Origin: Klebsiella planticola ATCC 33531
Lineage (GTDB): Bacteria; Pseudomonadota; Gammaproteobacteria; Enterobacterales; Enterobacteriaceae
Assembly (NCBI RefSeq): GCF_000735435.1
Contig: NZ_JMPP01000046.1
Coordinates: 1-64,000 of the forward strand
Direction: 5' to 3'
DNA length: 64,000 bases
In this document: positions 58,721 through 64,000 of the stretch, piece by piece
Numbering within the stretch: position 1 is the stretch's first letter
How the letters are laid out: every line of letters begins with the position of its first letter
Program-made: the position numbers and the translations under genes
The notes under the pieces: model-generated
What the model was told of the DNA's origin: nothing
Database searches by the model: none
Seen by the model: the letters and a program-made list of their open reading frames with translations, nothing else

Positions 58721-59144
58721 TATTACGCAAGAGAATCTTCACCTTGGTTACAAGGCGAAAAATAAGACCGAAGTCTTGACCCTGCTTGGTGAGGAATTTA
58801 AAAAGAAAGGCTACGTTAGCGAAGACTGCATCGCTTTTCTTGCTGAAAGGGAGCGTCAGGTGTCCACCTTTTTAGGCAATGGCATTACGCTTCCGCACCT
58901 GCCGAAATCCGCGACCAATATCATTCTGAAAACCGGGATAGAAATATTTCAGTTCCCGGACGGTGTCATCTGGGACAGAAGCAACGTCATGTTTATCGCC
59001 ATTGGCGTGATTGCCAAAGAGAAGGAGCATATTGATGTTCTGAAGGACATCGCCTCTATTTTCAGCGATGAAATCATTGCCAATGCGCTGTCATTGATCT
59101 CCAGTAAACAGGACTTTTTGACGATTTTACAACAACACCGCTAA
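58710..59144 (+). CDS. Orphan PTS EIIA component, mannitol/fructose type
   Basis: A 144-residue single EIIA domain (PTS_EIIA_2). The phosphorylated histidine is H63 in GNGITLPHLPKSA, where the family has GIALPH. ERERQVSTFLGNGI and VIAKEKEHIDVLKDIASIFSDEII are other conserved parts. Alone, without EIIB or EIIC, it cannot transport sugar. Its start lies inside the sugar-porter gene (11-bp overlap), so the two products are made together; a regulatory role on the porter, or a phosphoryl-dependent sensor function, is the likely explanation. Confidence 0.85.
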   Translation: MIANITQENLHLGYKAKNKTEVLTLLGEEFKKKGYVSEDCIAFLAERERQVSTFLGNGITLPHLPKSATNIILKTGIEIFQFPDGVIWDRSNVMFIAIGVIAKEKEHIDVLKDIASIFSDEIIANALSLISSKQDFLTILQQHR

Positions 59145-59232
59145 CCCTGACGCTAATCGCCGCCTGGCCCCGCCGCCGCTGATGAAAGTGAGTCTCATCA
59201 GCGGCCGTTTCTGCCAGGCAAAAGCGGCGGCG

Positions 59233-59556
59233 CTATTTCCGCAGCCATTTGCCATTCAGTCCCTGAACATACTCCCCCGGCTGCGCCCGGGAGACCAGTT
59301 TTTGCCCGGCCATTTTCGCCACCTCATCCACCGGCAGGTTATTATCATCCGCCAGCTGCTGATAGCTTTCGCTCCTGGCCGCGTTGATCTGTTTGACCAG
59401 CTCCAGCGTTTCTTTGTCCTGACGCAGCGGCGCCAGATAGCCATTCAGCGTTTCCCCGACCCGCCCTTGCTCCCGGGCCTCCCCCAGCGTCAGCGCCAGC
59501 GCCGATGAGCTGAAGAGGCCAAACGCTAACGCCGCCGTTAACAGTCGTTTTCTCAT
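59233..59556 (-). CDS. ydbL: YdbL, DUF1318 periplasmic protein
   Basis: 107 residues from the ATG at 59556 (AGGTGG upstream; the GTG two codons before is not used). A signal peptide (MRKRLLTAALAFGLFSSSALA) leads to a mature domain with LGEAREQGRVGETLNGYLAPL and VAKMAGQKLVSRAQPGEYVQGLNGKWLRK. It is the third gene of ydbH-ynbE-ydbL. In E. coli it is suggested to act as a chaperone that modulates YdbH-YnbE. Confidence 0.92.
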   Translation of the reverse strand: MRKRLLTAALAFGLFSSSALALTLGEAREQGRVGETLNGYLAPLRQDKETLELVKQINAARSESYQQLADDNNLPVDEVAKMAGQKLVSRAQPGEYVQGLNGKWLRK

Positions 59557-59563
59557 CGCCACC

Positions 59564-59749
59564 TCAGAATAGATCGCTACGCGACTTCAGTAACTCTTCA
59601 ACATCTTTATCCACTTTGATATGAATCTCATGCTCAATTTTGACATTCATATTGATGGTGATCGGCTCTTTTGACGCCGCGATTTCAATTCGTGGCGTAC
59701 AGCCCGCCAGCAGCATCGTCATCAGCACCGGCGTTAGCAATTTCATCAT
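59564..59749 (-). CDS. ynbE: YnbE outer-membrane lipoprotein
   Basis: 61 residues with a lipobox LLAGC and the mature sequence CTPRIEIAASKEPITINMNVKIEHEIHIK, nearly identical to E. coli YnbE. Its ATG overlaps the ydbH stop by 4 bp. Work in E. coli proposes that YnbE multimers stack against the C-terminus of YdbH to complete a lipid-transfer bridge across the periplasm. Confidence 0.95.
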   Translation of the reverse strand: MMKLLTPVLMTMLLAGCTPRIEIAASKEPITINMNVKIEHEIHIKVDKDVEELLKSRSDLF

Positions 59750-62385
59750 TGTTGTTCCTTACACTTTTTACTGTCCGTACAGCTGCGCACGGGGAGCACC
59801 GCATTTTGCTCAAACCATGCCTGCAAATTGTCGCCAAAACGTAAACTGCGCCACAGGTCAAAAATATTCTCTTCATGAGAATAGTTTAAATGCACCGTAT
59901 TACTCTGCTCCCCGACGCGGCTGGTTCCGCTGATGGTCGCCTTCAGCGTCAGCATGCCCAGATTATCGAGATCGATGCGTGTCCATGAACGGGAGATCTC
60001 CATATAGCGCAGCCAGTTAATCGCCGCACCGGCGGAAATATTGTCGTTGACCATCGCATCCGCCATATCCTTATCAAGACGTAAGGTCATCGGCCCCGGG
60101 TTACCCAGCCAGCCATCTTTAATGATCCATTTGTCATTGTTCAGCCACAGCGGCAGCGCGCCGTTGAATGCGCCGGACATGGCAAACTGCTTAATATTTA
60201 TCGCGCTCACCAGCTCGCTGCTGGAAATTTGCTGCAGACGCAGTAGCGCCGGGTCATGCTGCGGCATCCGCAGCTGCTGCATGGTCACCTTACCACCGAG
60301 AATATCCACGCTGACGTTGCTCAGCTGAAGCGGTTCGCTCTCGCTCCACGGCCAGGAGCCCTGCAGATCCGCCGAGAGGTTTTTCGCCGTCACCTGGTTG
60401 ACGACTTCGCCAATACGCAGCGACACCGGTCGGCGGATTCCCAGCTGCCAGGTCCCCTGACTAAAGCGGAAAGGCAGAACAAAATCTACGCCATTAATCT
60501 GATTGTCAGGCATCCAGGCGCTGCCGCCTTTTAAGACGCCGTGGCCGCCGGCTTCAAACCCCTGATCTGCCGCCGCGGAGAAGGCGACCTGCGCATACAG
60601 CATTCCTTCACGCAGATTCATTTTCCAGTCTGGCGGCACCAGCGGCTGAAACACGGTTAACGACTGTTTAGGCCACCAGGCCTGGCCCCGCAGACGTTCA
60701 CCATCCCAACGCCCGGTGACCCGCACGGGACCGATCTTCCTGGCGTGGAGCGCCCCGCTGAACTGAAACCAGGTGGGATCCCGTCCGTCGATCTTGAACT
60801 TTAACGTGGAGGGGGGAAGTTCGCTGCCGCTGCTAAAGCTGGTTTTACCCGCATCCAGCGACAGCGCGCCGGTCAGTTTAGGGTGCTGTTCGCCGCGCAG
60901 CCAGTGTACCGGTTCGTCCAGGGTTAACCGCGGCGTGCTGACCAGCATCGTGCCGTACTGCAGCTTATCGAATCCCGTCGACAGGCTGTTCAGCACAATC
61001 GAATTGTCTATCCACGCCCCCGCCCCTTTGACGTCCCACTTCGCCTGCATCGGCGTGAAGCGGCCCTCGCCCCAGTAACGCCACTGCCAACGGCCGCTGT
61101 CGGGCATAAAGTTGTCGGCCTGACCGTCAAGATGCAGCGAGAAGTCGCCCATTTGCTGTTCGTGCGCGCGCAAAATAGCCTGCAGACGGCCGTCCACGCC
61201 CTGCTGAGTCACCTTCACGCCAGCCAGCGGCAGACGGACTTCATCAATATTGAGCGAGTCAATGACCCGGCCGCGGGAACGCAGCAGCGCGCCGGGATGG
61301 AACGTCAGCGCCGGCGCGGTCAGCGGGCCAGTCAGGTTCGCCGGCAGCACGGCATAAACGATCAGATCGCCGAGCTTGGCCTCGCCGGTTAACTGCAACG
61401 GCATGTCGCTGTTGTCCATGCTCAGTTTGCCAGGACCTATCGTCAGTACGGCGTTCCCCTTCCCGCCTTCCCCGTGGGTGAGAACGTTGAGACGACCGCT
61501 GACCCGCATCTGCTCGGTGCCCTGTTGCCAGTTGCCAACCGACAAGGCCACGCGGCCGCTCAGCGGATACCCGGCATACTCGGTACTCCAGCGACCATCG
61601 CTGATGGCAATACGCTCCGGGGTGATCTCCCAGGGTAAGTCGAGCATCGGCTGCACATCGCCGCGCGGCGTCACCAGCAGCTGCCCACGGTTTTTCTGCC
61701 ACTCCAGCTCCGCATCAACCAGTCCTGCCGTCTGCGGGAACGCGAGCGTGGCGATCAGATGCCCATCTACCGGCAAACCATCCGGCACCAGCGGCATATG
61801 AAATTCGCCCACCAGCTTCACCGGCGCCTGTCCTTCGACCAGTTGCGCGGAGAAGTCGCTCACCGTCAGCGCCTGCCCGCGCAGGCGCGCCTGCAGCGTC
61901 ACCTCTTTACCGCTGTAGCCGATATCCTGCTGCTGCGGAGTCAACGACATAACCAGTCGTCCCTGCCACTTTTCCCACGGAGAGAGACGCAGGTTCTCAA
62001 TCGTCAACCAGCTATAGGGAAGCATGGACTGCCATTCCGCCAGCGTACGCGGCGCGCCGGATGCCGGCTCACTTTCCGGCAGCTTGCTCAGGCAGGCGCT
62101 GTTGATATCAAGTTCGTCAACCTGCAGCCGCCAGCGGCTGGGATGTGAGAGTCGGGCATCGGTTATCCTCGCCAGTTCGCAGTCGCCGACCAGATAACGT
62201 AAATCGGGTATACGCAGCGCAGAACGCGTCAGGCGCGGACTGTCATGCAGCGAAATGCGGGTTCCCTCTGGCAGCCAGATCCCTGCCAGCGTAGGTACCC
62301 AATGGGTAAGCGTCGACAACAAGGCCAGCGGTAGCAGAATAAGTGCTAACAATAGCGCGATGGCGGCTTTATATTTACCCTTCAT
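59746..62385 (-). CDS. ydbH: YdbH, AsmA-like periplasmic bridge protein
   Basis: 879 residues, as in E. coli. One N-terminal membrane anchor (KAAIALLLALILLPLALLST) is followed by a long, beta-strand-rich periplasmic part ending RSCTDSKKCKEQQ. It belongs to the AsmA-like group with TamB and YhdP, which together are needed for phospholipid supply to the outer membrane in E. coli. The fold is a hydrophobic groove that could carry lipids. It is the first gene of the three-gene operon. Confidence 0.95.
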   Translation of the reverse strand: MKGKYKAAIALLLALILLPLALLSTLTHWVPTLAGIWLPEGTRISLHDSPRLTRSALRIPDLRYLVGDCELARITDARLSHPSRWRLQVDELDINSACLSKLPESEPASGAPRTLAEWQSMLPYSWLTIENLRLSPWEKWQGRLVMSLTPQQQDIGYSGKEVTLQARLRGQALTVSDFSAQLVEGQAPVKLVGEFHMPLVPDGLPVDGHLIATLAFPQTAGLVDAELEWQKNRGQLLVTPRGDVQPMLDLPWEITPERIAISDGRWSTEYAGYPLSGRVALSVGNWQQGTEQMRVSGRLNVLTHGEGGKGNAVLTIGPGKLSMDNSDMPLQLTGEAKLGDLIVYAVLPANLTGPLTAPALTFHPGALLRSRGRVIDSLNIDEVRLPLAGVKVTQQGVDGRLQAILRAHEQQMGDFSLHLDGQADNFMPDSGRWQWRYWGEGRFTPMQAKWDVKGAGAWIDNSIVLNSLSTGFDKLQYGTMLVSTPRLTLDEPVHWLRGEQHPKLTGALSLDAGKTSFSSGSELPPSTLKFKIDGRDPTWFQFSGALHARKIGPVRVTGRWDGERLRGQAWWPKQSLTVFQPLVPPDWKMNLREGMLYAQVAFSAAADQGFEAGGHGVLKGGSAWMPDNQINGVDFVLPFRFSQGTWQLGIRRPVSLRIGEVVNQVTAKNLSADLQGSWPWSESEPLQLSNVSVDILGGKVTMQQLRMPQHDPALLRLQQISSSELVSAINIKQFAMSGAFNGALPLWLNNDKWIIKDGWLGNPGPMTLRLDKDMADAMVNDNISAGAAINWLRYMEISRSWTRIDLDNLGMLTLKATISGTSRVGEQSNTVHLNYSHEENIFDLWRSLRFGDNLQAWFEQNAVLPVRSCTDSKKCKEQQ

Positions 62386-62800
62386 GGGCAGTTAATATCC
62401 TGATTAAACAAAAGTAAAAGCCGAAAGTAGCGCGTATTGTGGCACGTTCGACCAGTGAGTTAAAGTTTCTGTCCCGCTTAAGAGCCTATCTCAGCAGGAC
62501 TATTTTGCTTGTCATTTTGCCCCGGGCAGTGCGCGCAACGATTTATCTTTGAGCGCCCTTCAGAGCGGCCGCAGGGTGAGCGAAGCGAATCAAATTCTCA
62601 CCGACTCCCTCCACGCTCCGCTTTCTCCGCGCTGTTTCGCGCGCAAATTGCCTGTGCCGATAGCCCTGCCGGGATAGATTCTAAGAATAGTTGCTGTGAC
62701 ATCATCGTTATGGTGAATTGTTGCCATTCGCTTATTTAACCGCCATTTAGCCAGCGCCTGTCACACTCGCGGGAATCGTTCAAATAAGTGGGTGGATCCC
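62386..62800. other. Intergenic region between ydbH and the DedA gene
   Basis: About 415 bp between two divergent genes. GC-rich DNA (about 62515-62690) alternates with AT-rich ends. The element GCGCGCAA occurs twice, and short open frames are present, but I find no convincing gene or known small RNA. In E. coli ydbH faces ldhA directly here. Confidence 0.45.
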
Positions 62801-63301
62801 GTGGAGTTTTTTGTTTCGCTAATTGAGTATGCGCAGCGCCACTATTCATTCCTGCTGCTGCTGGTCTTTCTGCTGACGTTCAGCAAATCCTGTGCCCTGA
62901 TTTCTCTGCTGGTGCCGGGCACCTCCGGGCTGCTGCTGCTCGGCCCGCTCGCCTCCGGCAGCCTGAATCACTTCTTATTTATGTGGCTCAGCGCCAGTCT
63001 GGGGGCAATCGGCGGATTCTGGATCTCCTGGTGGCTGGGACGGCGGCATCAGCATCGTCTGCTGCGGCTGCGTTGGCTGCGCGGCGATCGGCTGGCCCGT
63101 AGCCTGACCTTTCTCCATCGCCACGGCGAATGGGCGGTGTTTTTCGGCCGTTTTCTCTCTCCGCTTCGCGCCACCCTGCCGCTGGCCAGCGGCGTCAGCG
63201 GCACTCCGTTCTGGCGTTTTCAACTGGCCAATGTCAGCTCGGGACTTCTCTGGCCGCTGCTCCTGCTGGCTCCCGGTGCCTTCAGCTTCAGTTTTTGGTA
63301 A
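62801..63301 (+). CDS. DedA-family membrane protein
   Basis: 166 residues starting at GTG 62801 (product MEFFVSLIEYAQRHYS); a GTG three codons earlier lacks a ribosome site. It has hydrophobic segments and the DedA/VTT (SNARE-associated) features LTFSKSCALISLLVPGTSGLLLLG, WWLGRRHQHRLLRL and FFGRFLSPLRATLPLASGVSG. DedA proteins include polyprenyl- and phospholipid flippases. The segment differs in length from E. coli YqjA/YghB (about 220 aa), so it is a shorter member. It lies between ydbH and ldhA, where E. coli has no gene. Confidence 0.83.
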   Translation: MEFFVSLIEYAQRHYSFLLLLVFLLTFSKSCALISLLVPGTSGLLLLGPLASGSLNHFLFMWLSASLGAIGGFWISWWLGRRHQHRLLRLRWLRGDRLARSLTFLHRHGEWAVFFGRFLSPLRATLPLASGVSGTPFWRFQLANVSSGLLWPLLLLAPGAFSFSFW

Positions 63302-63447
63302 AATACATTGTGTTTTAAAGAGATACCTCAACTCAGTGATATGCTCTAGAATTAATATTATATCCGCCAGGCTAAACTAATTTTTAATATTTGTACGATT
63401 ATTTTAAATATGCTACCGTGACGGTATAATCACTGGAGAAAAGTCTT

Positions 63448-64000
63448 ATGAAAATCGCTGTGTATAGTACGAAGCAGTACGATAAAAAGTACCTTCAGCA
63501 TGTTAATGATACATATGGCTTTGAACTCGAATTTTTCGACTTCCTGTTAACCGAAAAAACCGCGAAAACGGCCAACGGCTGTGAAGCCGTGTGCATATTT
63601 GTCAACGATGACGGCAGCCGTCCGGTGCTGGAAGAACTGAAAGCATACGGGGTGAAGTACATCGCCCTGCGCTGCGCCGGGTTTAACAACGTCGATCTGG
63701 ATGCGGCAAAAGAGCTGGGTCTGCGCGTTGTCCGCGTTCCCGCCTATTCGCCGGAAGCCGTGGCTGAACATGCCGTCGGCATGATGATGTCGTTGAACCG
63801 CCGCATCCACCGCGCTTACCAGCGTACCCGCGATGCTAACTTCTCGCTGGAAGGCTTAACCGGCTTTACCATGCACGGTAAAACCGCCGGGGTGATCGGG
63901 ACCGGCAAAATCGGCGTCGCCACGCTGCGTATTCTGAAAGGGTTTGGCATGCGCCTGCTGGCGTTCGATCCCTATCCAAGCGCCGCAGCGCTGGATCTCG
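63448..64000 (+). CDS. ldhA: D-lactate dehydrogenase (fermentative), truncated by window end
   Basis: The first 184 residues are visible (start MKIAVYSTKQYDKKYLQHV); the gene continues past the window. Conserved parts include AVCIFVNDDGSRPVLEELKAYGVKYIALRCAGFNNVD, RVPAYSPEAVAEHAVGMMMSLNRRIHRAYQR and the NAD-binding GVIGTGKIGVATLRILKGFG. It reduces pyruvate to D-lactate during fermentation. GGAGAA lies 7 bp before the ATG at 63448. The gene is expected to be about 329 codons. Confidence 0.96.
   Translation, partial: MKIAVYSTKQYDKKYLQHVNDTYGFELEFFDFLLTEKTAKTANGCEAVCIFVNDDGSRPVLEELKAYGVKYIALRCAGFNNVDLDAAKELGLRVVRVPAYSPEAVAEHAVGMMMSLNRRIHRAYQRTRDANFSLEGLTGFTMHGKTAGVIGTGKIGVATLRILKGFGMRLLAFDPYPSAAALDL

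Noticed and set aside
62509-62739. 76-codon frame between ydbH and the DedA gene
   Set aside because: No ribosome site, and composition resembles non-coding GC-rich DNA.
63425-63430. TATAAT close to the ldhA start
   Set aside because: A transcript from this -10 would begin about 10 bases before the ATG and omit the ribosome site; -35 is poor.

Overview
The window looks like a chromosomal segment of a Klebsiella or Raoultella-type enterobacterium. The DNA is GC-rich, the genes are densely packed, and the proteins match E. coli orthologues closely over full length. The gene order follows E. coli from ldhA to cybB (ldhA, ydbH-ynbE-ydbL, feaR, feaB, tynA, paaZ, paaABCDEFGHIJK, paaX, paaY, azoR, hrpA, ydcF, aldA, gapC, cybB), with several blocks that E. 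coli K-12 lacks at these positions. This is family and synteny recognition only; no database search was run.

Layout. 0-7.5 kb: the end of an SDR-family gene, cybB, a divergent pair of metal transporters (VIT/CCC1 family and cation diffusion facilitator), an M14 zinc carboxypeptidase, a DUF2000 gene with an AraC regulator facing a luciferase-like flavin oxidoreductase, and a gamma-glutamylcyclotransferase. 7.5-11.2 kb: intact gapC, aldA and ydcF. 11.6-20.9 kb: a nitrogen-scavenging module, astCADBE plus an amino-acid permease, divergent from a glutamate dehydrogenase gene; the AST pathway makes glutamate from arginine and the dehydrogenase can deaminate it. 21.1-26.4 kb: a self-contained efflux operon (MarR regulator, 14-helix MFS pump, membrane-fusion protein, outer-membrane channel) that ends in an O-methyltransferase. 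26.5-31.3 kb: hrpA and azoR, divergent.

31.5-56.3 kb is an aromatic-amine catabolic region. TynA oxidises phenylethylamine or tyramine in the periplasm, FeaB oxidises the aldehyde to phenylacetate, PaaK makes phenylacetyl-CoA, PaaABC(D)E epoxidises the ring, and PaaG, PaaZ, PaaF, PaaH and PaaJ carry it to acetyl-CoA and succinyl-CoA. Control sites are readable. A PaaX-type operator (TGATTC-N27-GAATCA) sits at the predicted paaA transcription start. Matching 21-bp-spaced direct repeats lie upstream of both tynA and feaB and look like FeaR sites.

Between tynA and feaB, which are neighbours in E. coli, lies about 6 kb of accessory DNA with three predicted secreted-type hydrolases (a lipase-fold protein, a peptidoglycan-binding CHAP amidase and a DUF2235/Tle1-like phospholipase) and a ketopantoate-reductase-like gene. 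No type VI secretion structural gene is in the window, so these look like orphan or relocated envelope-attacking enzymes.

56.3-64 kb: an AT-rich intergenic stretch of about 1 kb, a sugar-porter MFS gene overlapping an orphan PTS EIIA gene, ydbH-ynbE-ydbL (outer-membrane lipid homeostasis), a DedA-family gene and the start of ldhA. I found no tRNA, rRNA, CRISPR array, insertion sequence or prophage.
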